From positions 1-47,636 of the forward strand of contig CAMXPV010000031.1 in the NCBI GenBank assembly GCA_947245585.1: a DNA stretch of 47,636 nt, written 5' to 3'. A program made the position numbers and the translations under genes. The notes under the pieces were generated by a model. The model did no database searches. It saw nothing but the letters and a program-made list of their open reading frames with translations, and was not told where the DNA came from. Each line of letters begins with the position of its first letter. Position 1 is the stretch's first letter. The stretch is from an uncultured Lachnospiraceae bacterium. Lineage in GTDB: Bacteria > Bacillota > Clostridia > Lachnospirales > Lachnospiraceae. Of this stretch, positions 32,959 through 40,703 are shown piece by piece.

Positions 32959-34113
32959 ATGAAACATCAATTTTGTGTTTACGATGCCTGCAGCTTACAT
33001 GCTTTGCAGGGAACCGTTGTACTTGCGGGGAAAGCGTATTTGGACAATATCATCAATCACGTTAACGTTATGGAAGTGCCCGATATCGAAAACTGGGTAC
33101 AGGCAAATGAATTTTTAATGACTACCGGTTATATGTACAAGGATTCTCCCAGACAGTTTGCGGATCTGATTCCCAAATTGAAAGAACGCGGCGTGGCCGC
33201 CCTCGGTATCAAGACAAAGCGGTTTCTGGATTCCATTCCCGACAGCATTATCGCATGCGCGGAAGAAAACGGCCTGCCGCTCCTGCTCCTTCCTGAGCAG
33301 ACTGCCTTTTCTCTTGTTATCAGAGAATGCATGGAGGAAATTCTGCTGAATGAAAAAGGCAGACAGGGCGTTTTTCTTAAAAATCTTCTGCTCGGCCGTT
33401 TCCCTTCCGAACAGGAAATTTATGCCAACGCCGAACAAATCGGTTTTGATTTTCCGGTGAATCGCCTTTATACTTTACTGTTGGTCGTAGAACATGAAGA
33501 CCATGTCATGTATGAAAAAGAGGCCATTTACCAAACACTAAAATCCTTTTTTTATCAAAACGGCCATACCTGCCATCATATCATTCATGAAAACCATATT
33601 GTTATCATCCTCTCCTATCTTCCCACAAGACGGTTCCAATCGTCACCATCACTTGAAAAACTTGCAGAAGAAAACGGCATCACGCTATGCTGCTACACGA
33701 CCGATTTACCGGTTACCGCATTATCCTCAGAGTATGAATGCGTTGTCAAAATGGCAAAAGCCGCTGAATATAACAGCATCCAAATCCCACTGCTTCGTTT
33801 TGAATCACTAGGCCTGTATTCTATTCTTCCCGACATATCCGGCTCCCTGTTTCACTACTATTGTCGTGAAAAATATCTGCTGCCGTTAGAAACATATGAT
33901 GCCGAACATGGAAGCCAACTCAAAAAGACATTGGAAACCTATCTGCAATGCGCTTGCAATATGAAGGAAAGCGCTGCAGCCCTTTATATCCACTATAACA
34001 CCATTTGTTACCGCATCGCCCAAATACAGGAGCTTCTGCAGATAGATTTTCATGATATGAACCAACTTTGCACTTTATATCTTGCCTTTTTGTTTCAGGA
34101 AAGCAACATGTAA
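32959..34113 (+). CDS. PucR-family transcriptional regulator
   Basis: 384 residues. N-terminal PucR domain (about 1-130: VVLAGKAYLDNIINHVNVME, WVQANEFLMTTGYMY, GIKTKRFLDSIPDSIIACAE), a middle region, and the C-terminal HTH_30 domain (LKKTLETYLQCACNMKESAA, then ALYIHYNTICYRIAQIQELL). PucR regulators control purine catabolism operons in response to a purine metabolite. GGGAGG lies before the ATG. Divergent from the permease-allophanate hydrolase operon, which it most likely controls through the two palindromes. Confidence 0.9.
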   Translation: MKHQFCVYDACSLHALQGTVVLAGKAYLDNIINHVNVMEVPDIENWVQANEFLMTTGYMYKDSPRQFADLIPKLKERGVAALGIKTKRFLDSIPDSIIACAEENGLPLLLLPEQTAFSLVIRECMEEILLNEKGRQGVFLKNLLLGRFPSEQEIYANAEQIGFDFPVNRLYTLLLVVEHEDHVMYEKEAIYQTLKSFFYQNGHTCHHIIHENHIVIILSYLPTRRFQSSPSLEKLAEENGITLCCYTTDLPVTALSSEYECVVKMAKAAEYNSIQIPLLRFESLGLYSILPDISGSLFHYYCREKYLLPLETYDAEHGSQLKKTLETYLQCACNMKESAAALYIHYNTICYRIAQIQELLQIDFHDMNQLCTLYLAFLFQESNM

Positions 34114-34115
34114 GC

Positions 34116-34262
34116 CTATACTTCCCTCCTCAGCCGCAGCAAAATCCGCTTCTCCATCCGGCTGATCTGCACCTGGTCAATCCCCAAGCGCTTCGCCACC
34201 TCCACATAGGTCTTGTCCTGAAAGCAGCGCATCCAGATCAGCTGCCTCTCGGTCTCCGAAAG
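34116..34262 (-). pseudogene. Fragment of a sigF-like gene (sigma region 4 only)
   Basis: Reading LSETERQLIWMRCFQDKTYV, then EVAKRLGIDQVQISRMEKRI and LLRLRREV with a stop at 34118-34116. This matches the last ~44 residues of SigF encoded at 34883-35638 with six differences; the DNA is about 84% identical by hand alignment. No start codon or ribosome site fits this frame, which runs back only into the toxin gene. It is convergent with pucR, whose stop is 2 bp away. Looks like a diverged duplicate of the sigF 3' end. Confidence 0.8.
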
Positions 34263-34275
34263 GAAATCCGCAAAG

Positions 34276-34431
34276 TTATTTGTCTCTATAATGCGAACCG
34301 CACTGTAATATTTCCATCTGCCCTCCTGTTAGCCGAAATACAATTCGACTCTTTACATCAATTCTTACACTCCACCATCCCGCAAGATTACCTGACAACG
34401 CTTCATCATGCCACATTTTTTTCATTGTCAT
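34276..34431 (-). CDS. Miniature Txe/YoeB-family toxin (51 aa, N-terminal helices missing)
   Basis: 51 residues beginning MTMKKMWHDEALSGNLAGWW and ending LQCGSHYRDK. The start ATG overlaps the antitoxin stop as ATGA. Against E. coli YoeB (about 84 residues), residues 8-51 align without gaps: Glu10, Arg29, His47 and Tyr48 fall at the catalytic positions Glu46, Arg65, His83 and Tyr84. About 36 residues that normally form the N-terminal helices are absent. MKKMWHDEA also matches the usual YoeB N-terminus, so an in-frame deletion joined the two ends. YoeB toxins cut mRNA on the ribosome; activity of this form is uncertain. It ends 14 bp before the sigF fragment. Confidence 0.72.
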   Translation of the reverse strand: MTMKKMWHDEALSGNLAGWWSVRIDVKSRIVFRLTGGQMEILQCGSHYRDK

Positions 34432-34685
34432 ACCTCTATCAGCTCATGCTCAGACATATTTCTTCCATCATTCGCATCTGCCGCCGCCCTTTCCAGACGC
34501 TCTATATTTGTTCTGCTGTAGAACGGGTCTGCCACAATCTCGAATGGTATTCGCTGTTCTCTGGTCACTTTTGTTGCAAACATCGTAAATGCTGCCGTCA
34601 AAGTAAGTCCCATATCTTTACAAGTCTGCTCCATATTTTTTTTTAAATCTTCATCCATTCTAAAATTGACCATTACCTGTGCCAT
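34428..34685 (-). CDS. RelB/DinJ-family antitoxin
   Basis: 85 residues from MAQVMVNFRMDEDLKKNMEQ, with AAGGGG before it; the start at 34718 lies upstream of the promoter's transcript and is rejected. N-terminal ribbon-helix-helix domain (VNFRMDEDLKKNMEQTCKDM, then LTLTAAFTMFATKVTREQRI), and a C-terminal toxin-binding tail (SRTNIERLERAAADANDGRN). It represses its own operon and neutralises the toxin encoded right after it. Confidence 0.88.
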   Translation of the reverse strand: MAQVMVNFRMDEDLKKNMEQTCKDMGLTLTAAFTMFATKVTREQRIPFEIVADPFYSRTNIERLERAAADANDGRNMSEHELIEV

Positions 34686-34707
34686 AATATCACCCCTTTC
34701 ATTCTCT

Positions 34708-34736
34708 ATTATATTCAACGCTCATAGAATTATCAA
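34708..34736 (-). promoter_or_regulatory. Promoter of the antitoxin-toxin operon
   Basis: TTGATA (34731-34736) and TATAAT (34708-34713) on the minus strand, 17-bp spacer, 22 bp upstream of the antitoxin ATG. Confidence 0.75.
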
Positions 34737-34853
34737 TCATTTTTCATCATTTGCTTTACATATTTTTTATGGTTTCAAGAAAACTGTTGCGGCATAATGC
34801 ACAAAACGCTCACGCAACTGCCTTGCGCAGGAGAATCGGACTTTCCTATATCA

Positions 34854-34881
34854 TAAAAAACGGGACGGAAAACTCCGTCCC
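34854..34881 (-). terminator. Terminator of the spoIIA operon
   Basis: GGGACGGA, loop GTTT, TCCGTCCC, then G and six T on the minus strand, directly after the sigF stop. Confidence 0.92.
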
Positions 34882-34882
34882 A

Positions 34883-35638
34883 CTATCCCACTTCCCTCCG
34901 CAGCCGCAGTAAAATCCGCTTCTCCATCCGGCTGACCTGCACCTGACTGATGCCAAGGCTTTTGGCCACCTCCACCTGGGTCTTGTCCTGAAAATAACGC
35001 ATATGGATCAGCTGCCTCTCCGTCTCCGAGAGCGTCCCCAGAAGCTGTTCCAGAAGCATATGGTTTAAAATTTTTTCCTTTTCGGCATCCTCCCCCGCGC
35101 GGTTAATCCCGGCGGTGCATCCCGCCCCGTCTCCCACTATCTGATCCACCAGATAAATCTCGTTGCCGTCAGACTGATAGACGGACTTGTAGATCGACTC
35201 CACCTCCACATTGGCATCGAGCGCCATCACAATGTCCTCTATTTCCAGTTCCGTCTCCGCGGAGAGCTCCTGTAAGGTGGCCTCCCTGCCGTGAATCTGG
35301 GAAAGCCGCTCCGCGGCCTGCTTGATTTTCCATCCGTTTTCCTTCAACGTCCGGCTCACCTTCACCATGCCGTCATCCCGCAAAAACCGCTTGATCTCCC
35401 CCTGGATCATGGGCACCGCGTAAGTGGAAAAGCGCACGCCAAACTGCAGGTCAAACTTGTCGATGGCCTTGATCAATCCGATACATCCGATCTGAAACAA
35501 ATCCTCCGCATCATACCCCCGCCCGATAAAACGCTTGACAATATGCCGCACCAGTCCCAGATTTTCCTCTATCAGTACCTCTCTTGCCTCTTTATCTCCC
35601 GCCTGTGATCGTTCGATTAATACGGCAGTCTCCTCCAT
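34883..35638 (-). CDS. sigF: RNA polymerase sigma-F factor
   Basis: 251 residues. Sigma-70 group 3: region 2 (LVRHIVKRFIGRGYDAEDLF, then QIGCIGLIKAIDKFD and FSTYAVPMIQGEIKRFLRDD), region 3 (LSQIHGREATLQELSAETEL) and region 4 (LSETERQLIHMRYFQDKTQV, then EVAKSLGISQVQVSRMEKRI). SigF drives the first forespore-specific transcription and is held by SpoIIAB until SpoIIAA frees it. Identity as SigF rather than SigG rests on its place after spoIIAA-spoIIAB. GAGGAA precedes the ATG. Confidence 0.95.
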   Translation of the reverse strand: MEETAVLIERSQAGDKEAREVLIEENLGLVRHIVKRFIGRGYDAEDLFQIGCIGLIKAIDKFDLQFGVRFSTYAVPMIQGEIKRFLRDDGMVKVSRTLKENGWKIKQAAERLSQIHGREATLQELSAETELEIEDIVMALDANVEVESIYKSVYQSDGNEIYLVDQIVGDGAGCTAGINRAGEDAEKEKILNHMLLEQLLGTLSETERQLIHMRYFQDKTQVEVAKSLGISQVQVSRMEKRILLRLRREVG

Positions 35639-35641
35639 GGG

Positions 35642-36130
35642 CTATTCCTCACTGACGATCCAACTGCCCAGACCGATTTTCTTATACATCCGCACAAGGG
35701 TTCCCTGCTCCGGCTCGGAAACCACCTCCAAATCGTCCATAAACGCCTCCATGAAGGCAAACCCCATCCCGGAGCGCTCCCACTCGGGCCTCGTGGTAAA
35801 GAGGGGCTGCATAGCCCGGTCCACATCCTCCATTCCCACGCCCCGGTCTATGATCTCCACCTCTAAAATGTCACCTCTCAGCTCGCAGTTCATCTGTACC
35901 CGGTCCGTGATGCACCCCCGGTTACCGTAGCCGTGAATGATGGCGTTGGTCACCGCCTCGGACACCGCCGTCTTCACGTCGGAGAGTTCCTCTAGCGTTG
36001 GATTTAACGGTGCAATAAAGGCGGACACCGCCATTCTCGCAAAAGACTCATTGTCCGATACAGCCGCAAACTCCAGCCGCATTTCATTCGTAATCGACCT
36101 GTAATCCTTCTTTTCCGTAACCTCTATCAT
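35642..36130 (-). CDS. spoIIAB: Anti-sigma-F factor / serine kinase SpoIIAB
   Basis: 162 residues. GHKL-type ATPase: N-box VKTAVSEAVTNAIIHGYGNR, G1 IIDRGVGMED, G2 ERSGMGFAFMEAFMDD. It binds SigF and phosphorylates SpoIIAA. AAGGAGG precedes the ATG; 12 bp after spoIIAA and 3 bp before sigF. The C-terminal tail after the G2 box (VSEPEQGTLVRMYKKIGLGS) is slightly long for the family. Confidence 0.95.
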   Translation of the reverse strand: MIEVTEKKDYRSITNEMRLEFAAVSDNESFARMAVSAFIAPLNPTLEELSDVKTAVSEAVTNAIIHGYGNRGCITDRVQMNCELRGDILEVEIIDRGVGMEDVDRAMQPLFTTRPEWERSGMGFAFMEAFMDDLEVVSEPEQGTLVRMYKKIGLGSWIVSEE

Positions 36131-36142
36131 GTTTTCCTCCTT

Positions 36143-36454
36143 CTACTTTTCAACCAACTGCACAATATTCTCAAGCCCTGACAGCAAAAGCAGTCTCCTG
36201 ATCCTGCTGCCCGCATTGACCGCGTACACTTTCCCGCCGAAACAGGAAATTTTCCGATACCGCCCCAGAATGATTCCCACGCCGGAGCTGTCCATAAAGG
36301 TTGTCCTCTCAAAATCAAACACCACATTTCCCACCTTTTTCGATACGATATAGCGGTCAGCCCTTTGACTTATGTCAACCGATTTGTGGTGGTCTACCTC
36401 TTCCGGCATTCTTATCATCAGGTAATTGTCAATCACTTTGAAATCCTCTTCCAT
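36143..36454 (-). CDS. spoIIAA: Anti-anti-sigma factor SpoIIAA
   Basis: 103 residues from MEEDFKVIDNYLMIRMPEEV, with AGGAGG 10 bases upstream. STAS fold; the phosphorylated serine is in TTFMDSSGVGIILGRYRKI (Ser56 by analogy to B. subtilis Ser58). Unphosphorylated SpoIIAA displaces SigF from SpoIIAB. First gene of the operon, only 24 bp after the T-run of an upstream terminator, so its promoter must overlap or precede that terminator. Confidence 0.94.
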   Translation of the reverse strand: MEEDFKVIDNYLMIRMPEEVDHHKSVDISQRADRYIVSKKVGNVVFDFERTTFMDSSGVGIILGRYRKISCFGGKVYAVNAGSRIRRLLLLSGLENIVQLVEK

Positions 36455-36477
36455 ATTATGTAAACCCTCCTTTTGAT

Positions 36478-36511
36478 AGAAAAAGGACATGGCCCTTCTG
36501 AACCATGTCCT
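36478..36511 (-). terminator. Terminator between the TPR gene and spoIIAA
   Basis: AGGACATGG, loop TTCAGAAGGG, CCATGTCCT, then TTTT on the minus strand. Confidence 0.88.
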
Positions 36512-36550
36512 CTTTCGTGTTTTATTCTTTTTTCTTATGTGTACGGCGGC

Positions 36551-37990
36551 CTACTCTTCCGCTCCTGCCATCTGTGCCAAAGTCGCCGCAGACTTGTCAG
36601 CCTTTTCCGTATTGGGGAACAGATCTACCACTTCCTGATAGAGTTCCTTTGCCTTCACCTCATCGCCCAGACGGTAATAGGAGTTGGCCAGATCAAAGAG
36701 CGCCTGTCCATTGGTGGCATCATACTGGTAGGCCTTTGCCAGTTTCGGAATGGCCTCCTCATAATCAGCCGCCCAGAATGCCGCATGGCCTTCCTCATCA
36801 TAGGATTCCGCAAGCTGCGGTCCCACCAACGCCAAAAGCGTATTATAAAGGTTGTCAAACGCTTCGGTATTTTCCTGATCGCCCTCTTCGCCGCTCTCTT
36901 CTTCCCTCTCAGCCTCAATTTGATCCAGATAATCCGCAACGGCAATGACATCTTCCGGCTCCGTCAGATAGGCGTTGGCCGCCTTCATCAGGCTTTCCGC
37001 AGACTGTAACGTGCCGTCATCCGTCCCCATATACGCCGCCACATCCTGCTGCAATGTCTCATTCTGCGACTGTAATTCTCCGAGCTGCTGCTGCAGTTCG
37101 TCGATGGTAGCCGTCTTTGCATCCGACTGCTCACTCACCTTCCGAAGCTCCTCATCAATGTTCGCTTTCGCCGACTGGATTCTGGCCGGCAAAATCAGGA
37201 AAAAAGCGATCGCGATACCAATAGCCAGACCAATTCCCAGATTGAGCAGCGAGGTGACACCCCTGCTCTCCTTCATATTGGCCGGTTGGATAATCATCTC
37301 GTTGCCGCTCTGATATTTTATAATCTCGTCTGACTTTTTCTGCTTCTTCGAGGAACCTTTGACATTGTCCTCCGGAAGGAGCATTTCGTCCACTTCCTTC
37401 AGATACCGAAGGGTCGCCGTATTGTTCGTGTCAATCTCCAGACATTTGGACAGCTCCCGCTTTGCGCGCTCCCACTCTTCGCTGTTGATGTACAGCAGCG
37501 CCAACAACTGATGCGCCCTGATAAATTTCGGATTCAGGGAAAGCACCTTCTTCAACTGAATCACCGCCAGATCAAGGCTGTCCTGATTACAGTAGGTGAG
37601 CGCCTGATTATATTTTTTAATGGTCTGATTGATGGTGTCCAGACGATTCTGGTTTGTCTGGATCATATTGATATAGTCGTCCGCAATATTCTTCTTCGGA
37701 CGCAGATTTTTACTGATTACCCACTCGCTTAGAGCAGCCACCACCTCGCCGGTCTCAAAATAGACCAAGCCCAAAAGGTTTCTGGCTTCCACGTTATTCT
37801 TATTGAATTTAAGGCTCTGCCGCAAACTTGTGATTGCACCCGTCAGATCCCTGACACCGGCCCGCTCCAATCCATCATTATAGAAACGGTTAGAGATATA
37901 TATGATCCTCTTATAAAGGGCTACATCGGCACCGCAGTTCGTGCAAAAATCATGTTCAGACAGTGTACAGCCACACTGATAACAATTCAT
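36551..37990 (-). CDS. Zinc-ribbon, TPR and coiled-coil membrane protein
   Basis: 479 residues. N-terminal zinc ribbon (CYQCGCTLSEHDFCTNCG, residues 3-20), TPR repeats (about 45-200; AITSLRQSLKFNKNNVEARN, AVIQLKKVLSLNPKFIRAHQ), one membrane helix (about 245-270, LNLGIGLAIGIAIAFFLILP), a coiled coil (TIDELQQQLGELQSQNETLQ) and further C-terminal TPRs (AIPKLAKAYQYDATNGQALF). The two TPR sets would lie on opposite sides of the membrane. Function unknown; a scaffold for envelope or division complexes is possible. It follows folC and a 48-residue ORF. Confidence 0.78.
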   Translation of the reverse strand: MNCYQCGCTLSEHDFCTNCGADVALYKRIIYISNRFYNDGLERAGVRDLTGAITSLRQSLKFNKNNVEARNLLGLVYFETGEVVAALSEWVISKNLRPKKNIADDYINMIQTNQNRLDTINQTIKKYNQALTYCNQDSLDLAVIQLKKVLSLNPKFIRAHQLLALLYINSEEWERAKRELSKCLEIDTNNTATLRYLKEVDEMLLPEDNVKGSSKKQKKSDEIIKYQSGNEMIIQPANMKESRGVTSLLNLGIGLAIGIAIAFFLILPARIQSAKANIDEELRKVSEQSDAKTATIDELQQQLGELQSQNETLQQDVAAYMGTDDGTLQSAESLMKAANAYLTEPEDVIAVADYLDQIEAEREEESGEEGDQENTEAFDNLYNTLLALVGPQLAESYDEEGHAAFWAADYEEAIPKLAKAYQYDATNGQALFDLANSYYRLGDEVKAKELYQEVVDLFPNTEKADKSAATLAQMAGAEE

Positions 37991-38003
37991 CTATGCCAAT
38001 CCC

Positions 38004-38150
38004 CTATTCTCCTGCTTTCTTTGATTCCTTGACAATCTTTACCATCAGATCCGCCATATCCGTCAGGTCCTGATTGTAGATTGCCTCCTCCGCGTCCTCC
38101 ACTTCCAGACTGGGATGGAACTTTTTTAATTCCTCTTCAAAATTAATCAT
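38004..38150 (-). CDS. Small acidic protein (48 aa)
   Basis: 48 residues: MINFEEELKKFHPSLEVEDA then EEAIYNQDLTDMADLMVKIV and KESKKAGE. AAGGAG lies 8 bases before the ATG, inside the folC stop region, so it is translated from the folC message. It ends 14 bp before the TPR gene. Probably helical. No function known. Confidence 0.7.
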   Translation of the reverse strand: MINFEEELKKFHPSLEVEDAEEAIYNQDLTDMADLMVKIVKESKKAGE

Positions 38151-38151
38151 G

Positions 38152-39465
38152 CTAAAGGCTCCTTAAAAGGGCTTTCACTTCACCCACCAAATATAATGAA
38201 CCGACAATATACACTTTATCCCCGTCATTCTTATGAGCCAACAACTCTCTCAGCGCTTTCTCCGGCGTATCGTACGCCTTCTTCACAAACCCGGTATATT
38301 GTCCGAAAGAATCCATCAACTGCGAAAGCGTAAGCGCCCGTTCCCCCTGCAGGGGCGCAAGACAGATCTCATCAAAAAGCTCTGCCTGCGAAAGCATTGC
38401 CGCCGCTTCCCTGTACTGCTTATCCCGCATCGAAGAGTAGAGCAGTTTTCTTCTACCCGAGCAGGAATGCTGCTTTACCGTCTCCAAAAAGGCCCGGATC
38501 CCATCCGCGTTGTGGGCCCCGTCCAAATACACCGACGGCAGCACCTCCTCCATCCTGCCCTCCCAGAATGCTTCCCGGATTCCGTCCTGCATCACGGGAA
38601 CCGTAATACGGTCGTCTCTCAAAAGCTCCAGAGCCCTCACCGCAAGCGACGCATTCTCCACCTGATAAAGCGCAGAAGTGGACACAGTAAAACCAATATA
38701 ATCATAATAGAGTAAATGGAGAGAAAAATCAATCGTTTTATTTTTAATCTTTATTTCTTTTATCGCTGTTTTCTCAAGCGGAACCGTTTTCGCTCCTATT
38801 TTTTCAGCGTATTTTTCGATGACCTCCGTGATCTTTTCCTGCTTATCCGGATAGACCACTGGGACACCGTTTCGCATAATTCCCGCTTTTTCTCCTGCAA
38901 TCTGTGGAAGGGTCTCCCCAAGGTACTCCATATGATCATACCCGATTGAGGTCAAAATACACATTTTTTTCTGATCCACCACATTGGTGGCATCCAACCG
39001 TCCGCCAAGTCCCGTCTCCAAAACCACATACTCCACACGGCGTTTTTCAAACACAATCATAGCCATAAAAAAAAGAAACTCAAAAAAAGTCGGATGATAC
39101 GATTTCCGGGAAAACCCTTTGATTCCCTCCATCACCGTGCGAAAAGCGTACAAAAATTCCTCCTCCGAAATCATTTCCCCGTCGATCACAAACCGTTCCC
39201 TCATCGCAACAAGATGGGGGGATGTGAACATACCGCAGGAAATGCCCGCCCTTCGCAAAACAGAGCACAAATAAGCACAAACGGAGCCCTTCCCGTTTGT
39301 GCCTGCTATGTGTAAGATTTTACAATCCCGCGCCGGATATCCCAAAAATTCCCAAAACCGCGCGGTATCCTCTCTGCTGTTTTTTTTCGTAAATTTAGGG
39401 GTGGCGTTGATATAATTCTCCGCCGCCCCGTATGTGTCAAACGCTTCTTCCATTTTTCCGCCCAT
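38152..39465 (-). CDS. folC: Folylpolyglutamate synthase / dihydrofolate synthase
   Basis: 437 residues (an ATG at 39453 is an alternative start). Mur-ligase-like: P-loop ILHIAGTNGKGSVCAYLCSV, VVLETGLGGRLDATNVV, LTSIGYDHMEYLGETLPQIA with the lysine-region AGEKAGI, and SVYLDGAHNADGIRAFLE. It adds glutamate to folates and makes dihydrofolate from dihydropteroate. It follows fapA by 5 bp. Confidence 0.94.
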   Translation of the reverse strand: MGGKMEEAFDTYGAAENYINATPKFTKKNSREDTARFWEFLGYPARDCKILHIAGTNGKGSVCAYLCSVLRRAGISCGMFTSPHLVAMRERFVIDGEMISEEEFLYAFRTVMEGIKGFSRKSYHPTFFEFLFFMAMIVFEKRRVEYVVLETGLGGRLDATNVVDQKKMCILTSIGYDHMEYLGETLPQIAGEKAGIMRNGVPVVYPDKQEKITEVIEKYAEKIGAKTVPLEKTAIKEIKIKNKTIDFSLHLLYYDYIGFTVSTSALYQVENASLAVRALELLRDDRITVPVMQDGIREAFWEGRMEEVLPSVYLDGAHNADGIRAFLETVKQHSCSGRRKLLYSSMRDKQYREAAAMLSQAELFDEICLAPLQGERALTLSQLMDSFGQYTGFVKKAYDTPEKALRELLAHKNDGDKVYIVGSLYLVGEVKALLRSL

Positions 39466-39470
39466 ATCCG

Positions 39471-40682
39471 TCAGCCGTGTACGATCACCGTGCCTTCAAT
39501 CACGCCTTTATCCGCGGAATACTTCATAAAACAGGTATTCCTGTCAAGAGTCATCTGCTCTGCGTTAATGCCGATCACCACATTCCGGTAGATATTGCCG
39601 TCCACTTTGATGTAGGCTTCTTTCCCCTCCTCCATGGTGGTCTCCAACTCCTCGCGCTCTTTTCCCACCTTATCGAGTTCGGCAAAATATTCATCCTTCA
39701 ACCGGTTCCACTCAAGAAGACTGGTTTCCGTATTCTTGGAAGTACTTGCGCCCCGCATTCGCTTTTCACGCAGTGCCTCTGTCATGGTATCCACCAACTT
39801 GGAAAGCCGCTCCTTGATTTCTATCTCCTTGCGTCTCGCCTCCAGAAGTTTGTCAAAGGCCTCCGGCTCATAACCGCAGTGCAGAACCGTTTTCAGTTCC
39901 ACATCATTGCCGGCTGTCATAACCTCGATGCTCTTAAGGGCGTGCGTGTAGCCGCCGATAATCGCGCCCCTCTTTCCTGTGGTAATCACCTTATCCTTCG
40001 CATTCACCTTCGCGTTCAGGATGACATTGGACTGCACCAGGCCGCCTGCATCCACCGTAGTATTTTCTATAAATTCCGCAAACACATTACCCCTTGCGGA
40101 AATCTTCCCGCCGCCCTGAATACCGCGCGACAACATCACGTCACCGCCCGCAAACAGCGTCGCCGCTCCCGTGGTTCCGTGAATCTCTATATTACGTCCG
40201 GCACGGATGACGATACCGCCCTCCACGTTACCGTTGATAATAATATCGCCAAAAAACTCAATCTTACCGATGATCGCATCCACATCCCCCATGATCTCAT
40301 GGACATTCTGAATGTCGATCTTTCCGTCCTTGACCTCGATCTTTCCGTCACTCTGCGCATAATAAATGCCGTTCTCTCTTGTGATGCCCTTGCCACGCAT
40401 GGGAGGCAGATCCCTGACCGGAGACGCTTTCATCTCACCGCCCGTCACCGTGTAGCCGTTCTCACCCTGCACCGCATAGTGATACACCGCAACCTTATCG
40501 CCCTTATGCACATTCTGCAGGGCGCTCATACTGGAATAATCCACCGAACCGTCATCATTTACCTTAGGCCCGCAATGCTCCTCAGGAGAGAAAAGATACT
40601 CAAACCAACCGTCCGTGCCGGGTTTAATCTCGGCCCCTCTGGCCACCAAAATTTCTCTCTCATAAACTTTTTTCTTAATCAT
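39471..40682 (-). CDS. FapA family (DUF342) protein, main part after an in-frame stop
   Basis: 403 residues from the first ATG after the stop. The FapA core is a beta-helix: GKIEFFGDIIINGNVEGGIV, IRAGRNIEIHGTTGAATLFA, GGDVMLSRGIQGGGKISARG. A coiled segment follows (about 270-355, DKLLEARRKEIEIKERLSKL) and a C-terminal beta part. The first residues (KKKVYEREILVARGAEIKPG) are the middle of the usual FapA N-terminal domain, whose front half is encoded upstream in the same frame (40704-41060). No ribosome site precedes this ATG. FapA proteins are linked to flagellar or envelope assembly; exact role unknown. Confidence 0.82.
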   Translation of the reverse strand: MIKKKVYEREILVARGAEIKPGTDGWFEYLFSPEEHCGPKVNDDGSVDYSSMSALQNVHKGDKVAVYHYAVQGENGYTVTGGEMKASPVRDLPPMRGKGITRENGIYYAQSDGKIEVKDGKIDIQNVHEIMGDVDAIIGKIEFFGDIIINGNVEGGIVIRAGRNIEIHGTTGAATLFAGGDVMLSRGIQGGGKISARGNVFAEFIENTTVDAGGLVQSNVILNAKVNAKDKVITTGKRGAIIGGYTHALKSIEVMTAGNDVELKTVLHCGYEPEAFDKLLEARRKEIEIKERLSKLVDTMTEALREKRMRGASTSKNTETSLLEWNRLKDEYFAELDKVGKEREELETTMEEGKEAYIKVDGNIYRNVVIGINAEQMTLDRNTCFMKYSADKGVIEGTVIVHG

Positions 40683-40703
40683 GGCGGACAGATTGGAACT
40701 GTG

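Noticed and set aside
34690..34860. A full-length second gene or transposase remnant upstream of the antitoxin
   Set aside because: No frame longer than a few dozen codons and no terminal repeats; only the antitoxin promoter and the sigF terminator can be supported.
36500..36600. SigH promoter for spoIIAA
   Set aside because: A GAATAAA -10 is present but no AGGA-type -35 at the right distance, so it is not listed as a feature.
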